From: Burkholderiales bacterium Ga0077547
GTDB taxonomy: Bacteria; Pseudomonadota; Gammaproteobacteria; Burkholderiales; Burkholderiaceae_C
Length of the DNA stretch: 64,000 nucleotides
Direction: 5' to 3'
Assembly (NCBI GenBank): GCA_001464195.1
Contig: LNEY01000022.1
Coordinates: 37,237 to 101,236 of the forward strand
The translations under genes and the position numbers were made by a program. This document shows positions 1 to 9,615 of this stretch, piece after piece. How positions within the stretch are numbered: the stretch's first letter is position 1; the number at the start of each line of letters is the position of its first letter. The notes under the pieces were generated by a model, which saw only the letters and a list, made by a program, of their open reading frames with translations, made no database searches and was not told the DNA's origin.

Positions 1-56
1 TTGCCGACCGGACTGATCAGGCCCAGTCCGGTGACCACAACGCGGCGCCGGCTCAT
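1..56 (-). CDS. fabF: 3-oxoacyl-ACP synthase II, N-terminal fragment
   Basis: Only the first 18 codons are inside the window; the gene runs off the left edge. The translation starts MSRRRVVVTGLGLISPVG, the typical N-terminus of the elongating condensing enzyme FabF, which extends acyl-ACP with malonyl-ACP in type II fatty-acid synthesis. It follows acpP on the same strand after about 95 bases, which is the usual fabG-acpP-fabF order. The catalytic Cys-His-His residues lie outside the window and cannot be checked. Confidence 0.85.
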   Translation of the reverse strand, partial: MSRRRVVVTGLGLISPVG

Positions 57-150
57 CTAAATCCCCAAAGTGGAACAAGCCCGCTGGTCGTCGAGCAGGC
101 TGGATCAGGCGAACATGGTGGGCGGAAATGCATGCAATGAAGGCTCGGTC

Positions 151-390
151 TCAGGCCTTTTGGTGCTTCAACGCGTAATCGATCGCGAGTTGAACCGTGG
201 TGATCTTTTCCGCCTCTTCGTCGGGAATCTCGATACCGAACTCGTCTTCGAGGGCCATCACCAGCTCGACCGTATCGAGTGAATCCGCACCCAGATCGGC
301 GACGAATGCCTTCTCGTTGGAGACATCGGATTCGGGTACGCCCAATTGCTCGGCGATGATTTTCTTGACACGGGATTCGATATCGCTCAT
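151..390 (-). CDS. acpP: acyl carrier protein
   Basis: A 79-residue acidic protein that carries growing acyl chains on a 4'-phosphopantetheine arm in the cytoplasm. The attachment motif [15 protein letters not shown] is present, with the modified serine in DSL. The start at 390 ([10 protein letters not shown]) was chosen over an upstream in-frame Met because it gives the normal ACP length and has a strong GGAGGA ribosome site just upstream. It lies between fabG and fabF. Identity is essentially certain. Confidence 0.97.
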   Translation of the reverse strand: MSDIESRVKKIIAEQLGVPESDVSNEKAFVADLGADSLDTVELVMALEDEFGIEIPDEEAEKITTVQLAIDYALKHQKA

Positions 391-519
391 GACTCCTCCA
401 GGAGTGTTGTCTGAAACAGCCCGGGATTCTAAAGGTTGCACCGTGTCGCCTCGCGGAGATGGTGCGCCCTTCGACCGGCCGGGCACAACCGGGTCGATGG
501 ATTCAGTGGCGGGCGGCCG

Positions 520-1269
520 TCAGTTCATGAACATGCCGCCGTTGACATGCAGCTCGGCGCCGGTGATGTAGCCAGCGGCTTCGGAGGCGAGGAAGGCGAC
601 CGCGTGGGCCACATCGTCGACGCTGCCGAGACGGCCGAGCGGAATCTGCGTCAGCAAGGCTTCCTTTTGTGCCGCGGGCAGCGCATCGGTCATGTCGGTC
701 GCGATGAAGCCCGGGGCCACGCAGTTCACGGTGATGCTGCGGCTCCCCAATTCGCGCGCCAGCGAGCGTGTCATGCCAGCCACACCGGCCTTGGCGGCCG
801 CGTAGTTGGCCTGACCGGCGTTGCCGCTGGCTCCCACCACCGAGGTGATGTTGATGATGCGGCCATGCCGCTGCTTGACCATGGGCCGAATCACCGCGCG
901 ACTGAGACGGAACACGGAACTGAGGTTGGTATCGATCACCGCGTCCCAGTCGGCATCTTTCATGCGCATCGACAGGTTGTCGCGGGTGATGCCGGCGTTG
1001 TTGACGAGCACATGCAGCGCGCCATGGGTCTTCAGCACCGACTCGACCGTGCGATCGACAGCGGCAGCGTCGTTCACATCCAGACAGGCGCCCGTGCTGC
1101 CTGGAAAGGAGGCCAGTGCCTCGCCGATCGCCTGTGCGCCGGCCTCGGTCGTCGCGGTACCGATGACGGTCAGGCCGCCTCGCGCGAGTTCGAGCGCGAT
1201 CGCTCGCCCGATTCCACGCGACGCACCGGTCACCAGCGCAATACGGGTCGTTGTTGGTTCTGTTGTCAT
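520..1269 (-). CDS. fabG: 3-oxoacyl-ACP reductase
   Basis: A 249-residue short-chain dehydrogenase that reduces 3-oxoacyl-ACP with NADPH. Visible are the cofactor motif TGASRGIG (residues 14-21), NNAG (90-93) and the catalytic Ser143, Tyr156 and Lys160 in the usual 13- and 4-residue spacing. The start at 1269 (MTTEPTTTRIALVTG) overlaps the fabD stop by 4 nt (ATGA), indicating translational coupling. An in-frame extension upstream lies inside fabD and is not expected to be used. Confidence 0.96.
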   Translation of the reverse strand: MTTEPTTTRIALVTGASRGIGRAIALELARGGLTVIGTATTEAGAQAIGEALASFPGSTGACLDVNDAAAVDRTVESVLKTHGALHVLVNNAGITRDNLSMRMKDADWDAVIDTNLSSVFRLSRAVIRPMVKQRHGRIINITSVVGASGNAGQANYAAAKAGVAGMTRSLARELGSRSITVNCVAPGFIATDMTDALPAAQKEALLTQIPLGRLGSVDDVAHAVAFLASEAAGYITGAELHVNGGMFMN

Positions 1270-2210
1270 GCCAGCACTCCACGCACATCGGTCATCGAAG
1301 CAGGATCGAACAGCGCCCCCGAATTCGCCTCGGCGTCGATGCGCTTGACCATGCCGGCGAGCACCTTGCCCGGGCCGCATTCGATCAGGTGAAACACGCC
1401 CCTGGCACGGATGGCTTGGACGGTTTCGAACCAGCGCACCGGCCCGAAAGCCTGTCGGTAGAGCGCATCGCGAATGCGCATCGGGTCAGACTCGGCCATC
1501 ACGTCGATGTTGTTGATCACCGGCACGGCCGGGGCCTGGATTGCCACGGACGCCAGCCGCTCCTTCAGGCGTTCCGCCGCGGGCCGCATCAGGCTGCAAT
1601 GAAATGGCGCCGACACCGGCAACGGCAGGGTGCGCTTGGCACCCGCAGCCTTCAGCAACTCGCAGGCCTTGGCCACGCCGGCTTGCGAGCCGGAGATCAC
1701 CGTCTGCTTCGGATCATTGAAATTGGCCGCCTCCACGACTTCGCCGCTGGCCGCTGACGCCTCCACGCAGCCCGCGCGCACTGCGTCTGCATCGAGCCCG
1801 AGGATCGCTGCCATGGCACCGGCGCCCACAGGCACGGCTTCCTGCATGGCCTGCGCACGAAAGCGCACCAGCGGCAACGCGTCTGCCAGGCTCAAGGCGC
1901 CCGCAGCCACCAGGGCGCTGTATTCGCCCAGCGAATGCCCGGCCACCACGGCAGGCGCCCGCCCGCCTTCCGACATCCAGGCGCGGTAGCAGGCGATACC
2001 CGCGGTCAGCATCACCGGCTGGGTATTGGTCGTCAGGTCGAGCTGCTCCTTCGGCCCCTCTCGGACCAGCCGGGCGATGTCCGCGCCCAAGGCCTCGGAG
2101 GCCTCAGCCAGCGTCTGAGCCACCGCGGGGTGATCACCCCAGGCGTCGAGCATGCCCACGGCCTGCGAACCCTGGCCAGGGAAGATGAAAGCGAACGGAG
2201 TCATCGACAT
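1266..2210 (-). CDS. fabD: malonyl-CoA:ACP transacylase
   Basis: A 314-residue enzyme that transfers malonyl from CoA to ACP, supplying the extender unit for fatty-acid synthesis. The N-terminus has the FPGQGSQ motif. The nucleophile elbow GHSLGE places Ser93, and His204 in APFHC is the likely catalytic partner. Length fits the family. It lies 45 bases after fabH and overlaps fabG by 4 nt. A second Met two codons downstream (MTPF) is an alternative start with little consequence. Confidence 0.96.
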   Translation of the reverse strand: MSMTPFAFIFPGQGSQAVGMLDAWGDHPAVAQTLAEASEALGADIARLVREGPKEQLDLTTNTQPVMLTAGIACYRAWMSEGGRAPAVVAGHSLGEYSALVAAGALSLADALPLVRFRAQAMQEAVPVGAGAMAAILGLDADAVRAGCVEASAASGEVVEAANFNDPKQTVISGSQAGVAKACELLKAAGAKRTLPLPVSAPFHCSLMRPAAERLKERLASVAIQAPAVPVINNIDVMAESDPMRIRDALYRQAFGPVRWFETVQAIRARGVFHLIECGPGKVLAGMVKRIDAEANSGALFDPASMTDVRGVLA

Positions 2211-2255
2211 GAAGAAAAGAAAGGGAAAGAACCAGCAGGGCGACGTGGTCGGCGC

Positions 2256-3266
2256 CTAGAAATCCAACAACACGGCACCCCAAGTGAACCCGCCACCCAC
2301 ACCTTCGAGCATGACCGTGTCGCCACGCGTGATGCGCCGATCGCGCACAGCGACATCCAGCGCCAGCGGAATCGACGCCGCTGACGTGTTGCCGTGGTCG
2401 GCCACGGTGACGATCACCTTGTCCATCGACAGCTTCAGCTTGCGTGCGGTGCTCTGCATGATGCGGATGTTGGCCTGATGCGGAATCAGCCAGTCAATGT
2501 CGGCTTCGCTGCGACCGGCCTTTACCAACACCGAGCGGGCCACGTCCTCGAGCACACCAACTGCCAGTTTGAACACCGCCTGCCCGTCCATTTTGAGCAT
2601 GGGCTCACCGCGCACTTTCCCACCGGCAACGCCGCCCGGGGTGCACAGGATGCCTACATGCTGGCCATCGGCGTGCAGTTCGCTGGCGATCAGGCCAGGG
2701 GTATCGCTGGCCTGCAGCAACACGGCGCCGGCGCCGTCACCGAACAGCACGCAGGTTCCACGGTCATCGAAATCCAGCAGACGCGAAAACACCTCTGCGC
2801 CAATCACCAGGGCTTTGCTGGCTGCACCGGTTCGAATCATGGCATCGGCCACCGTCAGCGCATACACGAAGCCGGAGCACACCGCCTGGACATCGAAGGC
2901 CGGGCAACCTGCGATGCCCAGCTTATGTTGCACGATGCACGCCGTCGAAGGAAACACCATGTCCGGCGTTGACGTGGCCACAATGATCAGGTCGACCGAT
3001 GCGGCGTCGCAATCGGCCGCTTCGAGCGCGCGCCGCGCCGCGGCCACCGCGAGATCACTGGCCTGCTCAGTCTCAGCCGCGAAATGCCGCGCACGAATGC
3101 CGGTGCGCTCAACGATCCATTCGTCAGATGTCTCGACACCACGCAGCGCCAGTTGAGCGGCCAACTCGGCGTTGGTCAGCCGTTGTGCGGGAAGGTAGGC
3201 GCCGGTTCCCGCGATGCGGGAAAAGCGCAGCGCGGGTGCGGCTGCAGTGACAACAGTGCCATTCAT
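2256..3266 (-). CDS. fabH: 3-oxoacyl-ACP synthase III
   Basis: A 336-residue initiating condensing enzyme that joins acetyl-CoA to malonyl-ACP and primes fatty-acid synthesis. The active-site Cys130 sits in QAVCSGF. The His and Asn of the triad are visible in PHQANIRI and GNTSAASIP near the C-terminus. The chosen start (MNGTVVT) overlaps the plsX stop by 4 nt. The plsX-fabH-fabD-fabG-acpP-fabF order is the classic proteobacterial arrangement. Confidence 0.96.
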   Translation of the reverse strand: MNGTVVTAAAPALRFSRIAGTGAYLPAQRLTNAELAAQLALRGVETSDEWIVERTGIRARHFAAETEQASDLAVAAARRALEAADCDAASVDLIIVATSTPDMVFPSTACIVQHKLGIAGCPAFDVQAVCSGFVYALTVADAMIRTGAASKALVIGAEVFSRLLDFDDRGTCVLFGDGAGAVLLQASDTPGLIASELHADGQHVGILCTPGGVAGGKVRGEPMLKMDGQAVFKLAVGVLEDVARSVLVKAGRSEADIDWLIPHQANIRIMQSTARKLKLSMDKVIVTVADHGNTSAASIPLALDVAVRDRRITRGDTVMLEGVGGGFTWGAVLLDF

Positions 3267-4372
3267 GCGGTGAGGCGATCTGCAAGCATCTTGGGGGAAT
3301 CGTTGTCACCGGAGAGCGAACTGGCCGGCATGGCCTGGAGCGTGTCGCGGATGCGGTCATGCACGGCGTCGAGCAACCCGTTGCGGGCGGCATCATAAGC
3401 CCGGTTCAGCGCCTGCTCGAAAGCGAACGCATCGGCTGAGCCGTGGCTCTTGAACACCAGTCCTCGCAAGCCGAGCAATGCGGCACCGTTGTAGCGGCGG
3501 TGATCCACCCGGGCCTTGAATCGATTCAGCACCGGCATCGCGGCCAAGGCGGCGAGCTTGGTGAACAGGTTGCGCCTGAACTCCTGCTTGATGAAGTCAG
3601 AGAGCATCGCCACCAGCCCTTCGGCCGTCTTCAGGGCGACGTTGCCGACAAAGCCGTCGCACACCACGATGTCGGCGGTGCCCTTGAAGATATCGTTGCC
3701 CTCGACATTGCCATGGAAGTTCAAGTGCCCGCTGGCCGCGGCGGCACGGAGCAGCTCTCCGGCTTGCTTGATGGTGTCGCTGCCCTTGATCGCCTCCTCG
3801 CCGATGTTGAGCAGACCGACCGTCGGCTGCTCCTTGCCCTCGACCGCCGAGACCAATGCGCTGCCCATGACCGCGAACTGCAGCAGGTGCTCGGCGGTGC
3901 AATCCACGTTGGCCCCCAGATCAAGCACCGTGGTGTAGCCGTCGCGCTGGTTGGGCATCACGGTCGCGATGGCAGGCCGATCAATGCCCTCGAGGGTTTT
4001 CAGCACATAGCGCGACACCGCCATCAGCGCGCCGGTATTGCCAGCAGAGACACAGGCATCCGCTGCTGACGTGCCTGCGCCGTCGGGCTTCACCAGATCC
4101 ACAGCCAGGCGCATGGACGATCGCTTCTTGCGCCGCAGCGCGACTTCGATTGCGTCGTCCATCTCGACGACCTCTGGCGCGCTCACCAGCTGGCATCGCG
4201 CCCACTGGGCTGCAGGGGCCAGCGCTTCAGGTCGCCCGACCAGGATCAGCTCAGCTTGCGGGTGCTGGGCAAGAAACGCCTGACAGGCCGGCAGCGTGAC
4301 CGACGGACCGTGGTCACCGCCCATGCAATCGACGGCCAGGCGCACCTGGCGGCGCGAAACACCCGGGTTCAT
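3263..4372 (-). CDS. plsX: phosphate acyltransferase PlsX
   Basis: A 369-residue enzyme converting acyl-ACP to acyl-phosphate for the PlsY route to lysophosphatidic acid. The family N-terminus [15 protein letters not shown] is seen about 18 residues into the protein. The start at 4372 (MNPGVSRRQ) gives a normal length; a longer reading starting at 4465 adds Pro/Gly-rich sequence unlike the family. The last bases overlap the fabH start. About 180 bases separate it from rpmF upstream; that gap contains a GC-rich hairpin. Confidence 0.94.
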   Translation of the reverse strand: MNPGVSRRQVRLAVDCMGGDHGPSVTLPACQAFLAQHPQAELILVGRPEALAPAAQWARCQLVSAPEVVEMDDAIEVALRRKKRSSMRLAVDLVKPDGAGTSAADACVSAGNTGALMAVSRYVLKTLEGIDRPAIATVMPNQRDGYTTVLDLGANVDCTAEHLLQFAVMGSALVSAVEGKEQPTVGLLNIGEEAIKGSDTIKQAGELLRAAAASGHLNFHGNVEGNDIFKGTADIVVCDGFVGNVALKTAEGLVAMLSDFIKQEFRRNLFTKLAALAAMPVLNRFKARVDHRRYNGAALLGLRGLVFKSHGSADAFAFEQALNRAYDAARNGLLDAVHDRIRDTLQAMPASSLSGDNDSPKMLADRLTA

Positions 4373-4450
4373 GTTGTCGAAACAGCGATCACGGTGACGC
4401 TTACCGGTTGAAGGGCCGCAGGGACCGAAGGGGCCAGTCACAAATGCGAA

Positions 4451-4483
4451 GGCCCGGCATTGCAAGTGTGCAGCGGCCGGGCC
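4451..4483 (-). other. GC-rich hairpin between rpmF and plsX
   Basis: Positions 4451-4458 (GGCCCGGC) and 4476-4483 (GCCGGGCC) form a perfect 8-bp stem with a 17-base loop, about 75 bases after the rpmF stop. No run of T follows on the minus strand, so it is not a textbook intrinsic terminator. It could adjust the ratio of rpmF to plsX transcript by attenuation or processing. The role is inferred only from position. Confidence 0.35.
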
Positions 4484-4555
4484 ATCGGTGACAGCGGGTC
4501 ATCGATCTCGACGCTGCGGCGGCGCAACGCTTTCGATCGATCGCGCGTCAGACGC

Positions 4556-4738
4556 TCACGCGTCGGCTTTGGTCTTGAAGATCTTGCGGCCGCGGTAGAA
4601 ACCGTTGGGGCTGATGTGGTGACGCAGATGCTGCTCGCCCGTGGTCGACTCGATCGCAGTTCCGGGCGTGTTCAGCGCGTAATGGGACCGATGCATGCCG
4701 CGCTTGGAAGGCGACTTCTTGTTTTGCTGGACAGCCAT
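4556..4738 (-). CDS. rpmF: 50S ribosomal protein L32
   Basis: A 60-residue basic ribosomal protein. It starts [19 protein letters not shown], which is diagnostic of L32, and ends KIFKTKADA. The start at 4738 fits the family length; a longer in-frame reading is not L32-like. It is preceded by the YceD-family gene and followed by plsX, the common arrangement linking ribosome and membrane synthesis. Confidence 0.97.
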   Translation of the reverse strand: MAVQQNKKSPSKRGMHRSHYALNTPGTAIESTTGEQHLRHHISPNGFYRGRKIFKTKADA

Positions 4739-4885
4739 GTGAATCTCCGCATACGTTGGTGGTGGCGCCCGGTGGCGAACCACTGCGGGACGGGCTCCTG
4801 TTGGAAGCCTGCGGGCGGTGCGCCGCAGAATGAACCGCGGGAAGAACACCTGCCGAAAAGCCGACCAGTATAACAGCAGGGCAAT

Positions 4886-5437
4886 TCAGTTGGGGAGAGG
4901 TTTTCGCTTCAGGTCACCCAAGACCGCGAACGGGTTGACGCGTTCCTCGAAGGGTTCGGCGTCGGCTGGCGCGCTGAGCGGTTGCGGGCAGGCGGCATGG
5001 CGGGGCACCAACGGCAGTCCGAGCAGCAGCTCATCCTCGATCAGCTCGATCAGATTCAGCGTCCGACTCAGGGCCAGGACATCCTCATCACTGTCGGCAT
5101 CGATTTCGGCAGCCAGGGCCTCGCTGGAGACAAACTGAAAGCTGCGATCCACCCGCACATCGACTTCCACGGCCTGCAGGCAACGCTGGCACACCAGACC
5201 CACCTTCGCATCGCAGACCAGATGCAGCCTGATCTCTGGCTCGCCGCCACGGCGGGGGCGGGCCTCACCGGTCACTTGCCAGTTAAGTTGCTCGCTGGTC
5301 GCCGGTTTCGCGTCCGCGTGCGCTTCTCCGCAAAGCCGATCCAGCGTCGCCAAAGGCCAGGCGCCCGAGAGCGCACCACCTTGCTTTGCGAACGCGGCCA
5401 CGTCCAGGCTCAAGGGGTCGAAGTCGCGTGCTGTCAT
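4886..5437 (-). CDS. YceD family protein (DUF177)
   Basis: A 183-residue cytoplasmic protein of the YceD/DUF177 family, normally encoded directly before rpmF. Family features seen are CDAKVGLVCQRCLQAVEV, with paired cysteines in CQRC, and the acidic stretch AEIDADSDEDVLALS. YceD proteins have been linked to 23S rRNA accumulation in plants and bacteria; that is family knowledge, not visible here. The start at 5437 (MTARDFDPLSL) was chosen because upstream sequence lies in the divergent spacer to maf. Confidence 0.88.
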   Translation of the reverse strand: MTARDFDPLSLDVAAFAKQGGALSGAWPLATLDRLCGEAHADAKPATSEQLNWQVTGEARPRRGGEPEIRLHLVCDAKVGLVCQRCLQAVEVDVRVDRSFQFVSSEALAAEIDADSDEDVLALSRTLNLIELIEDELLLGLPLVPRHAACPQPLSAPADAEPFEERVNPFAVLGDLKRKPLPN

Positions 5438-5503
5438 GGCCTCCAGTTTACGGCGCAGCGCTGTGACCCATACGGGGCCAGACGCAGTGTGACAATTCCG
5501 CCG

Positions 5504-6106
5504 ATGCGCACGCAAACACGGCTGATCCTGGCATCGACCTCGCCTTACCGCCAGGAATTGCTGAGCCGGCTGCGGCTACCGTTCGACGTGATCGCGCCGG
5601 ATGTCGATGAGTCGGCGCACGCCGCAGAGCCACCGGCAGCGCTCGCGGCGCGCTTGGCACATGCCAAGGCCCAGGCAGTAGCAGCCATGCATCCGAATGC
5701 CGTGGTGATCGGCTCGGATCAGGTTGCCGAACTCGACGGCGTCGCTCTGGGCAAGCCAGGCCACCACGAGGCAGCGGTGCAGCAACTGCGCGCGATGAGC
5801 GGCAGGCAAGTGATCTTTCATACGGCCGTGACGGTGGTGAGGGCCGATCACCACTTCGAAGCAAGCGGCCTGGCCCGTGTAGGCGTGACCTTCCGCGCAT
5901 TGTCAGACGCCGAGATCGAGCACTACCTGCACGCCGATCGCCCCTACGACTGTGCGGGCAGTGCGAAAGTCGAGTCACTGGGCATCGCGTTGCTGCAATC
6001 GGTCGAGTCCGACGATCCGACGGCATTGATCGGGCTGCCACTGATCCGCACCTGTGCGTTGCTGCGGCAGGCGGGAATCGAACCGCTGCTGAAGACTGCG
6101 TCATGA
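5504..6106 (+). CDS. Maf-family nucleoside triphosphate pyrophosphatase (YceF-like)
   Basis: A 200-residue Maf protein, expected to hydrolyse (modified) nucleoside triphosphates to monophosphates, with 7-methyl-GTP as the YceF-type substrate. The N-terminus LILASTSPYRQELLSRL holds the conserved S-x-x-R motif; VIGSDQVAELDG and GKPG follow, then the Ser/Asp-rich C-terminal region. The start at 5504 is divergent from the YceD gene, 66 bases away, as in many Burkholderiales. It overlaps the next gene by 4 nt. The exact substrate class is inferred. Confidence 0.9.
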   Translation: MRTQTRLILASTSPYRQELLSRLRLPFDVIAPDVDESAHAAEPPAALAARLAHAKAQAVAAMHPNAVVIGSDQVAELDGVALGKPGHHEAAVQQLRAMSGRQVIFHTAVTVVRADHHFEASGLARVGVTFRALSDAEIEHYLHADRPYDCAGSAKVESLGIALLQSVESDDPTALIGLPLIRTCALLRQAGIEPLLKTAS

Positions 6107-6870
6107 CGGGCGTGCTCTATCTGATGCCCAACACGCTGGACTTCGGCGTGACACTCTCCGAGTCCGGGGGCCCACCGGATCTGCAGGAGGTGCTGCCACT
6201 GGGCGCAATCCGCATGGCTGCTCGCCTGCCCTGCTGGGTGGCCGAGAACGCCAAGACCACGCGTGCCTTCCTGAAGCGGGTGAATGAGGTCGTTCCGCTG
6301 ACTCAACCTCTGCAGGCGATCGTGATCACTGAGCTGCCGCGGGCCAACAAGGGGGCGCCCGCCCTTTCGCCTGGATCGCTACAGACGTTGCTGGCGCCCG
6401 CGCTTGCGGGCCAGGACGTCGGCCTGATCTCCGAAGCGGGCATGCCGGCCGTGGCCGATCCGGGGGCCGCGCTGGTGCAGGCAGCGCATGCCTTGAAGCT
6501 GCGCGTGGTGCCGCTGTCGGGCCCCAGTTCGATGATGCTGGCGCTCGCGGCCAGTGGGTTGAATGGCCAAAGCTTTGCCTTCGTCGGGTACCTGCCCGTC
6601 GATGCCGCCGCGCGCACGGCGCGCATTCGAGAGCTCGAAACGCTGTCGCGTCGTGCACAGCAGACACAGCTGATGATCGAGACGCCCTATCGCAACGCCG
6701 CCCTGCTGAACGCGTTGCTGAACGCGTTGAACGGGAGCACCCGGCTGGCGGTCAGTTGCGGACTGACACTGGCCACCGGCTGGAATCGCAGTGACACCGT
6801 CGCAGCCTGGAAATCCAGCCCCTCATCGATCCCGAACGACACACCGGCTGTATTCAGCCTTCTCGCCTGA
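6103..6870 (+). CDS. SAM-dependent methyltransferase, tetrapyrrole-methylase (RsmI-like) family
   Basis: A 255-residue protein resembling RsmI, the 16S rRNA 2'-O-methyltransferase. The RsmI-type loop appears as SEAGMPAVADPG and SGPSSMMLALAASGLNGQSF follows. The N-terminal part is divergent and the protein is shorter than E. coli RsmI, so it is probably the small RsmI paralogue that often follows maf. A 12-nt tandem duplication near 6706-6729 encodes LLNALLNALNG. Start ATGA overlaps the maf stop. The substrate cannot be assigned from sequence. Confidence 0.8.
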   Translation: MTGVLYLMPNTLDFGVTLSESGGPPDLQEVLPLGAIRMAARLPCWVAENAKTTRAFLKRVNEVVPLTQPLQAIVITELPRANKGAPALSPGSLQTLLAPALAGQDVGLISEAGMPAVADPGAALVQAAHALKLRVVPLSGPSSMMLALAASGLNGQSFAFVGYLPVDAAARTARIRELETLSRRAQQTQLMIETPYRNAALLNALLNALNGSTRLAVSCGLTLATGWNRSDTVAAWKSSPSSIPNDTPAVFSLLA

Positions 6871-6888
6871 GGACGCCTCAGCTGAGCG

Positions 6889-8418
6889 TCACTCGCCCTG
6901 CGTCTCTGTGGCTTTTTCGCCAAACAAAGCAGCCACCCGCCGCTTCGGCTTGATGTTGGGCGACAGCCCGCGCGCCACGCCCGCCACTGCGGTCGGGGTC
7001 GGCGCAGATTCCCAGGTCGGCGGCGCGGTCGAACTGGGTTCATACGGACGATCAAAAAACGGATCGGCAGACGCCTTGCGTGCGCCGTCACCGGCACCGC
7101 GATACGGTGCGCGCGCAGGTCGGCTGATGCTCGCAGGCTCGTCGTCACCCGCGAGGGCCGGCTGCTCTGCGGATTCGCGGCGGGCCCGTTCCGGCCGGGG
7201 TTCGCGCCGCGCTGGAGCCTCGTCGAGCTCGATCGGCTCCAGCTCGATCTTTTTCTTGATCAGCTTTTCAATGTCGGCCACCAACCGGGCGTCGTCGCGA
7301 GACACCAGTGTCACGGCCAGCCCCGAGGCGCCCGCCCGACCGGTTCGGCCAATGCGGTGCACATAGTCCTCGGCGTTGAACGGCACATCGAAATTAAAAA
7401 CCGCCGGCAAGTCGGCGATGTCGAGTCCGCGCGCGGCCACGTCGGTGCACACCAGCACATCGACCTCGGCACGTTTGAAGGCCTCGAGTGCCTTCAGACG
7501 CTCGTCCTGTGATTTGTCGCCGTGCAGCGCGTTGGTGCGCAGGCCGTCGCGCTCGAAGGAGCGGGCCAAGCGCGCGCAACCGAGCTTTGAATTGACGAAC
7601 ACGATGGCCTGCGTCAACGCCCGCTCGCGGATGATCTTGAGCACCGCGGCCCGCTTGTCATCGGTCGCGACGCTGAAGAAGCGCTGCTCGACGTTGGTCG
7701 CGGTGGCATTCGGGCGCGCCACCTCGACCAGGATCGGGTTCTGCAGATAGCTCTCGGCCAGCCGCTTGATTTCCGGGGAGAAGGTCGCCGAGAACAGCAA
7801 CGTCTGCCGTTGCTTGGGCAAATAGCTCAGGATGCGCTGCAGGTCAGGCAGGAAACCGATGTCCAGCATGCGGTCGGCCTCATCGAGGACGACGTATTCG
7901 ACTTGCCCCAAATTGCAATTCTTGGCCTCGATGTGGTCGAGTAGGCGGCCTGGCGTGGCAATCAGCACTTCGACGCCAGTCTTCAACTCCGCCGTTTGCG
8001 GCTTCATGTCGATGCCACCGAACACCACCATCGAGCGCAGCTTGGTGTGCTTGGCGTAGGTCTTGACGTTGTTGGCGACCTGGTCGGCCAGCTCGCGGGT
8101 CGGCGCCAGCACCAGCGCGCGTACCGGGTGGCGTGCAGGCGACGCGCTGCTGTTTTCATGCTTGAGCATTTTCTGCAGCAGCGGCAAGGTGAAGGCGGCC
8201 GTCTTGCCGGTGCCGGTCTGCGCAGCACCCATCACATCACGGCCATCGAGCACGATCGGGATGGCCTTGGCTTGGATCGGCGTCATCTGGGTGTACCCGG
8301 AATCGACCACCGCACGCAGCAGCTTGTCGTCCAGTGCGAGTGTGTCGAAGCGCACCGGAGCCGCAACCGGCTCAGCGGCCGGGGTACCGGAATCAGCTTC
8401 TGGGGGTGTTTCAGTCAT
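6889..8418 (-). CDS. rhlE: DEAD-box ATP-dependent RNA helicase, RhlE type
   Basis: A 509-residue RNA helicase for rRNA/mRNA remodelling. In order: the Q motif near QMTPIQAKAIP, Walker A AQTGTGKT, PTRELADQV, the DEAD box in VLDEADRMLD, SAT in LLFSATFS, and the C-terminal helicase motifs with DVAARGLDI and HRIGRTGR. The C-terminal ~120 residues are a charged, low-complexity tail rich in Arg, Glu and Pro, typical of RhlE tails. The start at 8418 (MTETPPEAD) is preferred over an upstream Met in the promoter region. It is divergent from rfbB. Confidence 0.92.
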   Translation of the reverse strand: MTETPPEADSGTPAAEPVAAPVRFDTLALDDKLLRAVVDSGYTQMTPIQAKAIPIVLDGRDVMGAAQTGTGKTAAFTLPLLQKMLKHENSSASPARHPVRALVLAPTRELADQVANNVKTYAKHTKLRSMVVFGGIDMKPQTAELKTGVEVLIATPGRLLDHIEAKNCNLGQVEYVVLDEADRMLDIGFLPDLQRILSYLPKQRQTLLFSATFSPEIKRLAESYLQNPILVEVARPNATATNVEQRFFSVATDDKRAAVLKIIRERALTQAIVFVNSKLGCARLARSFERDGLRTNALHGDKSQDERLKALEAFKRAEVDVLVCTDVAARGLDIADLPAVFNFDVPFNAEDYVHRIGRTGRAGASGLAVTLVSRDDARLVADIEKLIKKKIELEPIELDEAPARREPRPERARRESAEQPALAGDDEPASISRPARAPYRGAGDGARKASADPFFDRPYEPSSTAPPTWESAPTPTAVAGVARGLSPNIKPKRRVAALFGEKATETQGE

Positions 8419-8535
8419 CTTTTGATTATCGCCGCTGACGTCTCTCGGTGGAAATCGATCAAAAGCCGCACCTAGAATCATCCGACCTGCCGGTCTTTCT
8501 CACCAGCGCGGCATCCTCACTCGACACCCGCATCC

Positions 8536-9615
8536 ATGATCCTCGTGACAGGCGGCGCCGGTTTCATCGGCTCGAATTTCGTCCTCGACTGGCTGGCCCA
8601 ATCCAGCGAGCCGGTGCTCAACCTTGATGCGCTGACTTACGCCGGCAATCGGGAAAACCTGCGCTCGCTGGACGGCGATCCTCGCCATGTGTTTGTCCAA
8701 GGCGACATCACGGACCGCTCGCTGCTCGACCCACTGTTCACTGCCCACCGCCCGCGTGCGGTGGTGCATTTCGCAGCCGAGAGCCACGTCGATCGCAGCA
8801 TCCACGGGCCGGGCGCCTTCATCCACACCAATGTGCAAGGCACGTTCACGCTGCTGGAAGCAGCGCGGGCTTTTTGGCTGACGCTGCCTGAGGCCGAAAA
8901 AGCTTCGTTCCGCTTCCACCATGTGTCCACCGACGAGGTCTACGGCTCGCTCGGCCCGAGCGACCCGCCGTTCACCGAAACGAACCTCTACGAGCCGAAC
9001 AGCCCCTACTCCGCCAGCAAGGCCGCCAGCGACCACCTGGTGCGCGCCTGGCACCACACCTACGGCCTGCCGGTGTTGACCACCAACTGCAGCAACAACT
9101 ACGGGCCTTTCCATTTCCCCGAGAAGTTGATCCCGCTGCTGATCGTCAACGCGCTGGCGGGCAAGCCGCTGCCGGTCTACGGCGACGGCCAGCAGGTGCG
9201 TGACTGGCTGTATGTAAAAGACCACTGCGCCGCGATACGCGTTGTGCTGGCGCGCGGCCGGGTGGGCCAGACCTACAACATCGGCGGCTGGAACGAAAAG
9301 CCCAACATCGACATCGTGCACACGGTGTGTGCCTTGCTCGACGAGATGCGTCCGGATACGGCGGGCCCGTATCGGCGACTGATCACGCATGTGACCGACC
9401 GCCCCGGCCATGACCGCCGCTACGCCATCGACGCCCGCAAGCTCGAGCGCGAGCTGGGCTGGAAGCCGGCCGAGACCTTCGAGACTGGTATTCGGCAGAC
9501 GGTGCGGTGGTACCTCGATCACGCCGACTGGGTGGCCCGGGTGCAAAGCGGTGCCTATCGCGACTGGGTCGACGCCAACTACTCAGCGCGCACGGCCAGC
9601 GCAGCCGCACCATGA
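8536..9615 (+). CDS. rfbB: dTDP-glucose 4,6-dehydratase
   Basis: A 359-residue extended short-chain dehydrogenase, the second step of dTDP-L-rhamnose synthesis. Visible are GGAGFIG (residues 6-12) for NAD, the Thr-Asp-Glu catalytic trio at 132-134 in STDEVYG, and Tyr158/Lys162 in YSASK. It opens the rfbBDAC operon; rfbD starts inside its stop codon (ATGA). A TAGAAT box lies about 60 bases upstream at 8473-8478 but no convincing -35 element accompanies it. Confidence 0.96.
   Translation: MILVTGGAGFIGSNFVLDWLAQSSEPVLNLDALTYAGNRENLRSLDGDPRHVFVQGDITDRSLLDPLFTAHRPRAVVHFAAESHVDRSIHGPGAFIHTNVQGTFTLLEAARAFWLTLPEAEKASFRFHHVSTDEVYGSLGPSDPPFTETNLYEPNSPYSASKAASDHLVRAWHHTYGLPVLTTNCSNNYGPFHFPEKLIPLLIVNALAGKPLPVYGDGQQVRDWLYVKDHCAAIRVVLARGRVGQTYNIGGWNEKPNIDIVHTVCALLDEMRPDTAGPYRRLITHVTDRPGHDRRYAIDARKLERELGWKPAETFETGIRQTVRWYLDHADWVARVQSGAYRDWVDANYSARTASAAAP

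Noticed and set aside
436..1392. 318-codon plus-strand open frame
   Set aside because: It lies antisense to fabG and fabD, has His/Arg/Gly-rich composition with no family resemblance, and is a high-GC shadow.
8473..8478. TAGAAT boxes before rfbB, and similar boxes before ychF and lysS, as promoters
   Set aside because: Each resembles a -10 element, but none has a convincing -35 at 16-18 bases, so they were mentioned under the genes but not listed as promoter features.
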